NCBI RefSeq assembly: GCF_028864635.1
Contig: NZ_CP104850.1
Coordinates: 1,804,001 to 1,868,000 of the forward strand
Direction of reading: 5' to 3'
From: Cloacibacterium sp. TD35
GTDB lineage: Bacteria; Bacteroidota; Bacteroidia; Flavobacteriales; Weeksellaceae
Length of the DNA: 64,000 bases
The position numbers and the translations under genes are program-made. Below the pieces are notes generated by a model, which saw only the letters and a program-made list of their open reading frames with translations, was not told the DNA's origin and searched no databases. Positions 45,462 to 54,415 of this stretch are shown here, piece after piece (within the stretch, counting starts at the first letter, position 1; each line of letters starts with the position of its first letter).

Positions 45462-46082
45462 ATGGAGTTTGACAAAAAACAACATTGGGAAAATGTTTTC
45501 GCCACAAAAAAAGAAACGGAAGTAAGTTGGTATCAAAAAAAACCTGAAACCTCTCTACAGTTTTTTGAAAGAAATGAAATTCCAAAAAACGCCAAAATTT
45601 TAGAAATTGGCGGCGGAGATAGTTATTTGATTGACAATCTTTTAGAGCAAGGTTATGAAAGTATTACTTTACTTGATATTTCAGAAAATGCGATAGAAAG
45701 AATCAAGAAAAGACTAGGCGAGAAAGCAGAAAAAGTACATTTTGTAGTGTCTGATATTTTAGATTTTTCTCCTTCAGAAAAATTTGATGTGATAAATGAT
45801 AGAGCGAGTTTTCATTTTTTGACCAAAGAAGAAGATATTCAAAAATATGCTACTTTGATGAGCGAAATTTTAGGAGAAAACGGACTGTATTTTGTGGGAA
45901 CCTTTTCAGAATCAGGACCTCTGAAATGTAGTGGTTTAGAAATTACGCAATACAGCAAAGAGAAGTTCTTGAAAATTTTCGGAACTCATTTTTCGCAGCT
46001 CCATAGTTTTGAAGAAGTACATAAAACACCTTTTGAAACTACTCAAAACTTTATTTTCTGCGAATTCCAAAAGAAAATGTAA
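45462..46082 (+). CDS. Class I SAM-dependent methyltransferase in the ars operon
   Basis: 206 residues. Rossmann-fold methyltransferase: motif I ILEIGGGDSYLIDNLL, LLDISENAIERIKKRLG, and the acidic DILDFSPSEKFDVINDRASFHFLTKEED. The opening HWENVFATKKETEVSWYQKKPETSL matches a widespread family of small methyltransferases with unknown substrate. It lies 12 bases after arsM. I do not know its substrate; arsenic or another metalloid or a thiol is possible from context. Shorter than ArsM and without its cysteine set, so not a second ArsM. Confidence 0.78.
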   Translation: MEFDKKQHWENVFATKKETEVSWYQKKPETSLQFFERNEIPKNAKILEIGGGDSYLIDNLLEQGYESITLLDISENAIERIKKRLGEKAEKVHFVVSDILDFSPSEKFDVINDRASFHFLTKEEDIQKYATLMSEILGENGLYFVGTFSESGPLKCSGLEITQYSKEKFLKIFGTHFSQLHSFEEVHKTPFETTQNFIFCEFQKKM

Positions 46083-46091
46083 TTTTATGTG

Positions 46092-46880
46092 ATGAAAAAG
46101 TCCAAATTCAAAATCCATAAAATGGATTGCCCTTCAGAAGAGCAAATCATCAGAATGAAGCTTCAGAATTTTACATCGATTGAAGCCTTGGATTTTGATA
46201 TTCCCAATCGAGAATTATTGGTTTTTCATCATGAAAATGAAGAAGAAATTTTCAAACAATTAGAAACGCTAAATTTTGATACACAGCATATTTCTACAGA
46301 ATTTACCCAAGAAAAACTCCAAGAACACAAAAATCAAACACAATTGCTTTGGAGTGTTTTAGGAATCAATTTTTTCTTTTTTTTGTTAGAAATTTTCTAT
46401 GGTTTTTGGTCTAATTCTATGGGATTAGTTGCCGATAGTCTAGATATGTTGGCAGATAGTTTTGTGTATTTATTGGCTTTATTTGCAGTAGGAAAAGCCA
46501 TTGAAAGAAAGAAAAATGTTGCCAAAATCAGCGGATATTTTCAGTTGATTTTGGCAATTTTAGGTTTAACAGAAGTTTTGCGAAGGTTTTTTGTGAAAAC
46601 AGAAGTTCCAGAATTTCAAATGATGATGCTTATTTCGTTTTTTGCATTATTAGGAAACGCAGCTTGTCTTTATCTTTTGCAAAAAAGTAAAAGCAAAGAA
46701 GCTCATATTCAGGCGAGTGTAATCTTTACCAATAATGATGTGATGATCAACCTGGGTGTGATAATTGCTGGGATTTTAGTCTATTTTACACATAGCAAAA
46801 TGCCAGATTTAGCCATTGGAACTCTTATTTTTATCTTGGTGACGAGAGGTGCTTTTTCGATTTTAAAACTATCAAAATAA
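46092..46880 (+). CDS. HMA-like/CDF-like hybrid cation transporter
   Basis: 262 residues from ATG 46092 (GTG 46089 is the alternative). Residues 1-75 form a ferredoxin-like heavy-metal-associated domain with MDCPSEEQIIRMKL in place of the usual GMxCxxC, so one cysteine. Residues 90-260 carry about five transmembrane helices of the cation diffusion facilitator type. Helix 2 holds DMLAD (D-x3-D, like HxxxD of CDF site A), but helix 5 reads FTNND where CDFs have HVLGD, so the metal-binding His is Phe. It lacks the C-terminal cytoplasmic domain of CDFs. It is inside the ars operon between a methyltransferase and arsC; substrate unknown. Confidence 0.7.
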   Translation: MKKSKFKIHKMDCPSEEQIIRMKLQNFTSIEALDFDIPNRELLVFHHENEEEIFKQLETLNFDTQHISTEFTQEKLQEHKNQTQLLWSVLGINFFFFLLEIFYGFWSNSMGLVADSLDMLADSFVYLLALFAVGKAIERKKNVAKISGYFQLILAILGLTEVLRRFFVKTEVPEFQMMMLISFFALLGNAACLYLLQKSKSKEAHIQASVIFTNNDVMINLGVIIAGILVYFTHSKMPDLAIGTLIFILVTRGAFSILKLSK

Positions 46881-46884
46881 TCAA

Positions 46885-47499
46885 ATGAACTTAAAAATTA
46901 GAGAAATAATTGCTCAACTTTCCACGGAAAGAATTTCTGAGGAACGAAAAATAATACTTCAACCTTTAATTCAATTTATATCTTCTAAATTATCTAAAAA
47001 TGAAGAAGTTAGATTAAATTTTATTTGTACTCATAATTCCAGAAGGAGTCATCTTTCACAGATTTGGGCGCAAACGATGGCTTATTATTATCAAATTGAA
47101 AATGTTTTTTGTTATTCTGGTGGAACAGAAGCGACAGCAATGTTTCCGAAAGTAGCAGAAACGCTTGCAAATCAAGGTTTTGAAATTTTAAAATTATCAG
47201 AAACTGAGAATCCTGTTTATGCTGTAAAATTTGCCGAAAATGAACATGCTGTGATTTGTTTTTCTAAAAAATATGATGATAATTTCAACCCAAAATCAGA
47301 ATTTGCTGCTATTCTCACGTGTGATTCTGCAGACGAAAATTGCCCGATTGTTTACGGTGCAGAAGCCAGAATTCCCATAAAATATGAAGATCCAAAAAAA
47401 TCTGACGGAATAGCTGAAATGAATGAAACGTATTTCAATAGAAGTTTAGAAATCGCTACAGAAATGAAATTTATTTTTGAAAATATAAGAAAATCATAA
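46885..47499 (+). CDS. arsC: Arsenate reductase, low-molecular-weight phosphatase type
   Basis: 204 residues. P-loop Cys48-x5-Arg54 ([11 protein letters not shown]), the LMW phosphatase/thioredoxin-coupled ArsC signature, and a later CDSADENCP that can supply the resolving cysteine. An approximately 40-residue N-terminal helical extension precedes the catalytic domain. It reduces As(V) to As(III), which Acr3 then exports. Starts four bases after the HMA-CDF gene; part of the operon. Confidence 0.85.
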   Translation: MNLKIREIIAQLSTERISEERKIILQPLIQFISSKLSKNEEVRLNFICTHNSRRSHLSQIWAQTMAYYYQIENVFCYSGGTEATAMFPKVAETLANQGFEILKLSETENPVYAVKFAENEHAVICFSKKYDDNFNPKSEFAAILTCDSADENCPIVYGAEARIPIKYEDPKKSDGIAEMNETYFNRSLEIATEMKFIFENIRKS

Positions 47500-47519
47500 A
47501 TCAAACTCATAAAATTAAC

Positions 47520-48551
47520 ATGAAACCCAAACTAAAATTTCTTGACAGATATTTAACATTATGGATTTTTTCAGCAATGATTTTTGGAGTTTTGCTAGGG
47601 AAATTTGTGCCAGCGATTCCAGAAACCATCAATCAGTTTTCTAGTGGGACGACTAATATTCCATTGGCGATTGGTTTGATTCTCATGATGTTTCCGCCTT
47701 TAGCTAAAGTAGATTATAGTCTTTTGCCTATGGCTTTTAAAGACCGTAAAACGATGGGAGTTTCTTTGCTTCTGAATTGGATTATTGGTCCGATTTTGAT
47801 GTTCGTTTTGGCGATTATTTTTCTGAAAGACGAACCCAATTATATGGTTGGGCTGATTTTGATAGGTTTGGCAAGATGTATCGCGATGGTTATCGTGTGG
47901 AATGATTTGGCTTCTGGAAATCGTGAATATGCCGCAATGTTGGTGGCACTTAACAGTATTTTTCAAGTGTTTACGTACAGTTTTTACGCTTGGTTGTTTA
48001 TTAATTTTTTACCACAATATTTAGGTTTTGGAAATTTTGAAATCTCAGTTCCCATGAAAGATGTAGCGATAAGTGTTGCCATTTATTTGGGAATTCCTTT
48101 TGTTGCAGGTTTTTTGACAAGATATTTCTTAATTCAACAAAAAGGAAAAGAGTGGTACAATAGAGTTTTCGTTCCGAAAATTTCGCCCATTACGTTATAT
48201 GCTTTGCTGTTTACAATAGTGGTAATGTTCAGTTTAAAAGGCGATAAAATTGTAGAATTGCCTTTTGATGTGCTTAAAATAGCAGTTACATTGGTGATTT
48301 ATTTTGTTTTGATGTTTTTCACCAGTTTCTTTATCAATTATAAATTAGGAATTGATTATGATAAAAACGCTTCGGTTTCTTTCACCGCCACTGGAAATAA
48401 TTTTGAACTCGCGATTGCTGTTGCCATTGCTGTTTTTGGGATTCATTCTAAAGAGGCTTTTGCAGGAGTAATTGGACCACTCATAGAAGTTCCTGTGCTT
48501 ATTTTACTGGTAAAAGCAAGTCTTTGGTTAAAGAAAAAATGGTATAAATAA
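47520..48551 (+). CDS. acr3: Arsenite efflux transporter Acr3
   Basis: 343 residues with about ten hydrophobic helices. Acr3-type signatures: [39 protein letters not shown], and the key [17 protein letters not shown] with the conserved Cys and the acidic residue required for As(III) transport, then [21 protein letters not shown]. It extrudes As(OH)3 using the proton gradient. Last gene of the ars operon, and a hairpin terminator follows. Confidence 0.94.
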   Translation: MKPKLKFLDRYLTLWIFSAMIFGVLLGKFVPAIPETINQFSSGTTNIPLAIGLILMMFPPLAKVDYSLLPMAFKDRKTMGVSLLLNWIIGPILMFVLAIIFLKDEPNYMVGLILIGLARCIAMVIVWNDLASGNREYAAMLVALNSIFQVFTYSFYAWLFINFLPQYLGFGNFEISVPMKDVAISVAIYLGIPFVAGFLTRYFLIQQKGKEWYNRVFVPKISPITLYALLFTIVVMFSLKGDKIVELPFDVLKIAVTLVIYFVLMFFTSFFINYKLGIDYDKNASVSFTATGNNFELAIAVAIAVFGIHSKEAFAGVIGPLIEVPVLILLVKASLWLKKKWYK

Positions 48552-48578
48552 AGCGAGAAAAAATCTCGCTTTTTATTT
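48549..48578. terminator. Intrinsic terminator of the ars operon
   Basis: Eight-base arms AAGCGAGA (48551-48558) and TCTCGCTT (48564-48571) with an A5 loop, then T residues; A-rich left flank serves the convergent sirtuin gene. Confidence 0.8.
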
Positions 48579-49253
48579 TAATAATCGTTCTCTTAAAATC
48601 CTCATTCCTTCTGTAGCAGATGTTTTTAAGAAATTTTCGTGTTTGGTGAACTGGTTTTCTAAATGTGGATCAATCACAAAAATTTCACAATTTTTAGGAA
48701 CGTAATGTATCAATCCAGCAGCTGGATACACTTGCAAAGAAGTACCTATGACAATGAAAATATCAGCTTCAGAAGCAATTTCGGTGGCATGATCCATTTC
48801 TGGAACCATTTCGCCAAACCAAACAATATGCGGACGAAGTTGATCTCCAAATTCATCTAAATCACCTAAATTACAGTCATTTTCCCAGTCGTAAATTTTC
48901 GTTTCATCATTTACCGAACGTACTTTTTTCAATTCTCCGTGTAGATGTATCACTTTATTAGACCCTGCTCTTTCGTGCAAATCATCTACATTTTGAGTAA
49001 TGATGTGTACGTCAAAATGTTGTTCTAAATCTGCAAGAATTTCGTGAGCGAGATTGGGTTTTACTTCTTTCAGTTGTCTTCGTCTCAAATTATAAAAATC
49101 TAATACCAACTGAGGATTTCTTGCAAAACCTTCTGGCGAAGCCACATCTTCTATTCTGTGATTTTCCCAAAGTCCGTTAGAATCTCTAAATGTAGAAATT
49201 CCGCTTTCTGCCGAAATTCCTGCACCAGATAAAACGACGAGTTTCTTTTTCAT
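48573..49253 (-). CDS. Sir2-family NAD-dependent protein deacylase, class III-like
   Basis: 226 residues. NAD-binding SGAGISAESGISTFRD, TQNVDDLHERAGS with catalytic His in HLHGEL, and VIGTSLQVYPAAG are intact. Residues Tyr54 and Arg57 (FYNLRRR) give the Tyr-x-x-Arg pair that marks SIRT5/CobB desuccinylases, so it may remove succinyl or malonyl groups from lysine. The four cysteines of the zinc ribbon are missing (only one Cys, in NDCNLG), leaving the small domain without obvious zinc. Its ATG overlaps the stop of the upstream gene by four bases (ATGA). Confidence 0.87.
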   Translation of the reverse strand: MKKKLVVLSGAGISAESGISTFRDSNGLWENHRIEDVASPEGFARNPQLVLDFYNLRRRQLKEVKPNLAHEILADLEQHFDVHIITQNVDDLHERAGSNKVIHLHGELKKVRSVNDETKIYDWENDCNLGDLDEFGDQLRPHIVWFGEMVPEMDHATEIASEADIFIVIGTSLQVYPAAGLIHYVPKNCEIFVIDPHLENQFTKHENFLKTSATEGMRILRERLLK

Positions 49254-49576
49254 TCCTCAATTTTTTTCTTACTTAATTTCTTTCTAAATTCTAGTTTTTG
49301 AAGTTGTCTTTCGATAATTAATTTGGCAATGGTTTTGCCAGAACTGATGGTTTTGTCTTCATTTTGAAGGGCAATTTTCAGTTTTTGTTCGCTGATGTCA
49401 ATTCGGTATAATAAGTTGATTAATTTATTGAAGTCTTTGTCTATCAATTCATTAATATAAACGGCGAGATTGTTTTCTAGATCTTCTGCGGAATATTTTT
49501 CCAAAACTTCAGGAAACTCGTGAGAAATGAGTTTGTTCATTAATTGCTCGGGATTATATTTCTGAATATCAGACAT
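49250..49576 (-). CDS. Small helical protein of unknown function
   Basis: 108 residues, all predicted helix, charged, no cysteine, signal peptide or membrane segment. The middle (INELIDKDFNKLINLLYRIDISEQKLKIAL) resembles a short adaptor-like helical pair; the C-terminus is Lys/Arg-rich (EFRKKLSKKKIEE). I do not recognise the family with confidence. It lies four bases after the amidase stop and overlaps the sirtuin start by ATGA, so amidase, this protein and the sirtuin form one transcript, and the protein may belong with the sirtuin functionally. Confidence 0.65.
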   Translation of the reverse strand: MSDIQKYNPEQLMNKLISHEFPEVLEKYSAEDLENNLAVYINELIDKDFNKLINLLYRIDISEQKLKIALQNEDKTISSGKTIAKLIIERQLQKLEFRKKLSKKKIEE

Positions 49577-49580
49577 TTTC

Positions 49581-51140
49581 CTAATTTTTGAATTGTGGAA
49601 CTAATCTCTGTGGATTTTTTTGCTCAAAAGTATACGCCATGTTGATGAGTTTTCCCTCGCTCCAAGCTTCTGCGTAAAACAAAATTCCAACCGGTAATCC
49701 ATCAATGTTTCCCATAGGAACGGTAATGCTAGGATAACCAGCAATCGCAGCAGCGCCAGAACCTTCAAAAATATAATTGTCGCCATTTACCATATCCGTT
49801 TTCCAAGCTGGACTGGTAGAAGCGGCGATAAGAGCGTCTAATTGATATTTTTTCAGTGTGGCATCAATTCCGTTTTTGCGGCTTCCTTCCTGAATTTCTT
49901 TTAATAATTTAGCGTAATTTTCATCTTGCATTCCTTTTGTAGCCTGTGTCATTTCTAGAAATTCTTGTTTGAAATATTTCATTTCTTCAGGATTGTTTTT
50001 ATTGAATTCAATCAATTCTTCAACTGATTTTATTTTTGCATTCTGTCCTAAAGATTTGAAATAATTGTTCAATCCATCTTTGTATTCCAATATCATTAAA
50101 TCAAAAGATTTTCCTTGAATTTCATTTGCAACGGGCTCCTCTGAAATTTCAACTAAAATAGCGCCTTCTTTTTCCAAAAATTTCAAATTTTCTTGAAAAA
50201 GTGCATCTACTTTTACATTTCCGCTTGATTTTTTAGAATAACCAATTCGTTTTCCTTTTAAACCGTCTAGTTTTAAGAAAGAAGTATAATCTGTTTTTGC
50301 TATATTTTTGGAAGCTAAAGTATGCGCGTCTTTTTCGTCAACACCTGTCAAAATTCCAAGTGCAATCGCAGCATCTTTTACCGTTCTCGTCATTGGTCCT
50401 GCTGTATCTTGCGAAACAGAAATTGGGATAATTCCGCTTCTGCTCACTAAACCAACCGTAGGTTTTAAACCCACAATTCCGTTTACGCTACTCGGACAAA
50501 TAATAGAGCCGTTGGTTTCGGTTCCAATGGCAAAAATTCCCAAATTTGCAGAAATGGCAGCACCAGAACCTGCACTAGAACCACATGTATTTCTCGTTAA
50601 ATCATAAGGATTTTTAGTTAAACCACCATTTCCACTCCAGCCAGAAACAGACATCATTCCACGGAAATTGGCCCATTCTGAAAGATTGGTTTTTCCGATG
50701 ATAATGGCACCAGATTTTCTTAATTTTTCAACCAAAAATGCATCATGCAGCGGAAAAGAATCTTTCATAGCCAAAGAACCTGCTGTATTAGGCATTTTGT
50801 CTTTGGTGTCAATATTATCTTTCAGCAAAACAGGAACGCCAAAAAGTGCACCTTTCCTTAATTGCAAAGGGACTTGGTCTAAACTGTCTGCAATCTTCAT
50901 TGCATCAGGATTTATTGTAATTACTGAATTGAGTTTTGCTCCATTTTTATCAACTTTTTCTATTCTTTCCAAGTAAGATTTTACAACATCTGTAATTTTA
51001 TATTCTTTCTTTTGATAGCCTTTTTGAAGCTTTTCGATGTCGTATTCTAAGAATTTAAAATCTTTGTTATAATCTGTATTTTGAGCTTTCATTAAGAAGA
51101 ATGAAGCTACTGAAAGCAGTGATAAAAGTTTTCTTTTCAT
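49581..51140 (-). CDS. Exported amidase-signature hydrolase
   Basis: 519 residues with a signal peptide (1-19, ending LMKAQ), so it acts in the periplasm or outside. Amidase signature triad: Lys107 (VLLKDNID), the Ser-rich loop CGSSAGSGAAI at 186-196, and the nucleophile Ser212 in TETNGSIICPSS (typical TGGS becomes TNGS). This family hydrolyses amide bonds of small substrates or peptides; unlike GatA it is secreted, so it is not the tRNA amidotransferase. Promoter TATCTTTG at 51166-51159, 18 bases before the ATG. First gene of the amidase/unknown/sirtuin transcript. Confidence 0.85.
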   Translation of the reverse strand: MKRKLLSLLSVASFFLMKAQNTDYNKDFKFLEYDIEKLQKGYQKKEYKITDVVKSYLERIEKVDKNGAKLNSVITINPDAMKIADSLDQVPLQLRKGALFGVPVLLKDNIDTKDKMPNTAGSLAMKDSFPLHDAFLVEKLRKSGAIIIGKTNLSEWANFRGMMSVSGWSGNGGLTKNPYDLTRNTCGSSAGSGAAISANLGIFAIGTETNGSIICPSSVNGIVGLKPTVGLVSRSGIIPISVSQDTAGPMTRTVKDAAIALGILTGVDEKDAHTLASKNIAKTDYTSFLKLDGLKGKRIGYSKKSSGNVKVDALFQENLKFLEKEGAILVEISEEPVANEIQGKSFDLMILEYKDGLNNYFKSLGQNAKIKSVEELIEFNKNNPEEMKYFKQEFLEMTQATKGMQDENYAKLLKEIQEGSRKNGIDATLKKYQLDALIAASTSPAWKTDMVNGDNYIFEGSGAAAIAGYPSITVPMGNIDGLPVGILFYAEAWSEGKLINMAYTFEQKNPQRLVPQFKN

Positions 51141-51189
51141 TCGAGATATTATTTAACTCAAAGATACATTTTTAGACTAAAAAATCAAG

Positions 51190-53745
51190 TTAAATTTTCA
51201 ATTTTACGTTGTTCAATCTCAAAGAATTAGCAATTACAGAAACAGAAGAAAAACTCATTGCCGCCGCAGCAAACATTGGTGATAATAAAACGCCAAAAAT
51301 AGGGTAGAGCAAACCTGCAGCAATCGGAATTCCGAGCGTATTGTATGCAAAAGCAAAAAACAAGTTTTCTTTTACGTTTTTCATCATTTTTTCACTCAAA
51401 ATTTTAGATTTAGCCACTCCAGAAATATCGCCTTTCAATAAAGTAATTTCTGCAGAATTCATTGCGATGTCTGTTCCTGTTCCCATAGCAATACCCACAT
51501 TGGCTTGTGCAAGTGCAGGAGCGTCATTAATTCCATCGCCAGTCATGGCAACAATTTTTCCTTGATTTTGGAGGTTTTTAACCTCGTTTATTTTATCTTG
51601 AGGGAGACAATTTGCATAGAATTTTTTAATTCCGAGATTTTCAGCAACATGTTTTGCAGTAGCTTCGTTGTCGCCAGTCATCATGATGATTTCGATGCCT
51701 CTGTTTTGTAAAAATACTATAGCAGATTTAGCATTGTCTTTGATTTTATCTTTAAATCCGAAAACAGTAACTGCTTTTCCATCAATCGTTAAGTAAGAAA
51801 CAGTATTCGCTTCGTTTTCTAAAATTTGGGATTTTTGAAGTAGATTTTCAGATATTTCAAAGTTATTTTCTTTGAGATAATGAATATTTCCTAGGAACAA
51901 TTTTTTGCCATCAATTTCGCCCAAAATTCCTCTACCTGAAATGTTTTCAAAGTTTTTAACCTCTTTTAAACCCAAATCTTTAGCTTTATTTAAAATAGCT
52001 TGAGAAAGCGGATGTTCTGAATTTTTATTAAGAGAAGCTGCCAGTTGCAATGCTTCATTTTCATCAATATTTTCAGTTAAAATTTGAGTCAAAGAAGGCT
52101 TTCCTTCGGTTAAAGTTCCAGTTTTATCGGTGATAATTACGTTTACTTTCTGCATTTCTTCCAAGGCTTCTGCATTTTTAATCAAAATTCCGTTTCTGGC
52201 GCCTTTGCCAATTCCTACCATTACAGACATTGGTGTTGCTAAACCAAGAGCACACGGACAAGCCACTATCAATACTGCTAAAGCATTCACCAAAGCAAAA
52301 ATCGCACGATTTTCTCCTCCGAAAAAGTACCAGAAAATGAAAGTTAACACTGAAATAGCAATCACCACTGGAACAAAAATTTTAGAAACTTTATCCGTTA
52401 ATTTTTGAATGGGTGCTTTACTTCGGCTTGCAGAATTGACCATTTCTATAATTTGTGAAAGAAGCGTGTCTTTGCCAATTTTCTCTGTTTTCATGAGGAA
52501 AACTTGGTTTCCGTTGATGGTTCCAGAAGTGACTTTATCTCCCAATTTTTTTTCCGAAGGAATCGGTTCTCCAGTAATCATACTTTCGTCTATCGTGGTA
52601 TTTCCTTCGATAATTTCTCCGTCAACTGGAATTTTTTCTCCTGGTTTTACTTTTAAAATATTACCAATTTTCACTTCTGAAATCGGAATGTTTTTTTCTG
52701 AATTATTTTGAATGAGATGTGCTTCTTTTGGAGACAAATTCATGAGTTCTTTGATGGCGTTTCCTGTTTTTTGATGGGCTTTTGCTTCCAACATCTGTCC
52801 AAAAATGACCAACGTTAAAATCACCGCTACCGCTTCGAAATATAGCGGAACTTCGTGATGATTTTGCATAAATTCATGCGGAATTAAACTTGGAAAAGTG
52901 AGTGCGAAAATGCTGTAAACAAAAGCTGCACTTGCTCCCAAACCAATCAGTGAAAACATATTAAGATTCCAAGATTTAAAAGAAATCCAAGCTCTTTTGA
53001 ACAAAAACCAACCCGTGAAAAATACGACTGGAAGGGTGAAAATTAATTGTAAAATTCCAGAAACTCTTGAACTAAAAGGAAATTCAAAAAACATTCCGCC
53101 CATAGATAATAGGAAAACGGGAAGGGTAAAAGCTACAGAAATCCAGAATTTCTTTTTCAAATTTTTATAGGTATCGTCTTCAGATTCATCATCATTTCCT
53201 GTGATTTTCACCAAATCCATTCCGCAAACTGGGCAACCTACATTTTCGGGATAGGTTTTATCTCCTTCACAAAACATCGGACAATAATATTCTCCCAATT
53301 TTTCTGAAAAAGTTTCCACATGATGCTCATGTTTGGTTTCGTGGTGATGCTGATGCATTCCTTTCTTGCGATTTTCTTCTTTTTCTTCAATCGGTACACA
53401 GTACATATTACAAACTGGGCAACGTTTACCTTGCACGAAATAGACTTTGTCGCCTTCGCATTCCATCGGGCAATAATAGACAGAACTCATCGAAACTCTG
53501 TCTTGAGGTGGAATAAATTCTGTAGATTTCGGTTTTTCTGGGTCTTCTAAAACGTAGTTTCCTGCATTTTTAAGCTCAGAATTAAGTTTTTCTAAGTCGA
53601 TTTCTTGTTCAGAAGTGATTTCAACGAAATTTCCTGCGAGGTTTACATCTGCTTTTATTCCTTCTAAATCATTTAAAGTAGAAGAAATTTTTTTCTGACA
53701 GCCTTCGCAAGACATTCCTAGAACATTATATTTTTTGGTATTCAT
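51190..53745 (-). CDS. copA: Copper-translocating P-type ATPase
   Basis: 851 residues from Met at 53745 (an upstream Met at 53772 precedes a TAATTTTG box and is rejected). Layout: HMA domain with GMSCEGC (Cys13, Cys16), two heavy-metal-binding cysteine modules (YYCPMECEGDK and CPVCNMYC; YYCPMFCEGDK and CPVCGMD) joined by a His-rich linker, eight membrane helices with the CPC transport site (VACPCALGLATP), TGEP actuator, DKTGTLTEG phosphorylation site, HPLS and GDGINDAPALA. It expels Cu(I). It is 110 bases downstream of the HMA-AraC regulator. No gene for a copper chaperone is present. Confidence 0.93.
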   Translation of the reverse strand: MNTKKYNVLGMSCEGCQKKISSTLNDLEGIKADVNLAGNFVEITSEQEIDLEKLNSELKNAGNYVLEDPEKPKSTEFIPPQDRVSMSSVYYCPMECEGDKVYFVQGKRCPVCNMYCVPIEEKEENRKKGMHQHHHETKHEHHVETFSEKLGEYYCPMFCEGDKTYPENVGCPVCGMDLVKITGNDDESEDDTYKNLKKKFWISVAFTLPVFLLSMGGMFFEFPFSSRVSGILQLIFTLPVVFFTGWFLFKRAWISFKSWNLNMFSLIGLGASAAFVYSIFALTFPSLIPHEFMQNHHEVPLYFEAVAVILTLVIFGQMLEAKAHQKTGNAIKELMNLSPKEAHLIQNNSEKNIPISEVKIGNILKVKPGEKIPVDGEIIEGNTTIDESMITGEPIPSEKKLGDKVTSGTINGNQVFLMKTEKIGKDTLLSQIIEMVNSASRSKAPIQKLTDKVSKIFVPVVIAISVLTFIFWYFFGGENRAIFALVNALAVLIVACPCALGLATPMSVMVGIGKGARNGILIKNAEALEEMQKVNVIITDKTGTLTEGKPSLTQILTENIDENEALQLAASLNKNSEHPLSQAILNKAKDLGLKEVKNFENISGRGILGEIDGKKLFLGNIHYLKENNFEISENLLQKSQILENEANTVSYLTIDGKAVTVFGFKDKIKDNAKSAIVFLQNRGIEIIMMTGDNEATAKHVAENLGIKKFYANCLPQDKINEVKNLQNQGKIVAMTGDGINDAPALAQANVGIAMGTGTDIAMNSAEITLLKGDISGVAKSKILSEKMMKNVKENLFFAFAYNTLGIPIAAGLLYPIFGVLLSPMFAAAAMSFSSVSVIANSLRLNNVKLKI

Positions 53746-53854
53746 CTTTCTTAATTTTGATACAAATTTCAAAATTAATCAAATAAAAACCATTATCAAA
53801 TCTTGGCAGAATGTTATGAAATTTAGATTTTTAAGATTTTGTGAAAAGAAAATT

Positions 53855-54415
53855 TTAAATCAAATCAATAGGAAGTCTCTTTTTTTCTTTGAGTTCCTGA
53901 AATTGTGATGGCGAAAATCCAGTGATTTTTTTGAACTGTTGAGAAAGATGTTGAACTGTTTTATAACCTAGTTTGTCTGCAATCTGAGAAAGGGTAAGTT
54001 CGCGATAAATCAAAAGCTCCTTTACTTTTTCAATTTTCTGAAGAATGAAATATTGTTCTAAAGTGATGTTTTCTGTTTGTGAAAAAACCTTAGAAATACT
54101 GCTGTATTCTTTGTTAAGTTGATCTGAAAGGTATTTAGAAAGCAAGAAATCTTCATTAATATCAAGATTTTGAACTTTTTCTAAAATCAGTTTTTTGATG
54201 TTTTCGATTTGTTTCTGTGAAGCATCTTCTAGAATTTCAAAACCTATTTTTTTTAGGATTTCGTTGAGTTTTTCAAGTTGATTTTTTGAAATTTCTGTAG
54301 AAATATCCACCCATCCCAAATTCACAGAAACGAAATCAATTTCAGAATTTCGGAAAACATCTTCCACTGCAGTGATACAGCGGTTACAAACCATATTTTT
54401 AATAAAAATTTGCAT
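53855..54415 (-). CDS. HMA-AraC fusion regulator, probable copper sensor
   Basis: 186 residues. N-terminal metal-binding ferredoxin-like domain (1-70) with MVCNRC (Cys10, Cys13), the metallochaperone motif CxxC; a linker of helices; then an AraC/XylS helix-turn-helix (about 115-180): LTLSQIADKLGYKTVQHLSQQFKKITGFSPSQF. Only the second of the two HTH halves is well conserved. A CopZ-like sensor fused to AraC suits direct metal sensing, and it lies upstream of copA on the same strand. The start codon overlaps the thioesterase stop by one base (TAATG), so the two are translationally coupled. Confidence 0.85.
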   Translation of the reverse strand: MQIFIKNMVCNRCITAVEDVFRNSEIDFVSVNLGWVDISTEISKNQLEKLNEILKKIGFEILEDASQKQIENIKKLILEKVQNLDINEDFLLSKYLSDQLNKEYSSISKVFSQTENITLEQYFILQKIEKVKELLIYRELTLSQIADKLGYKTVQHLSQQFKKITGFSPSQFQELKEKKRLPIDLI

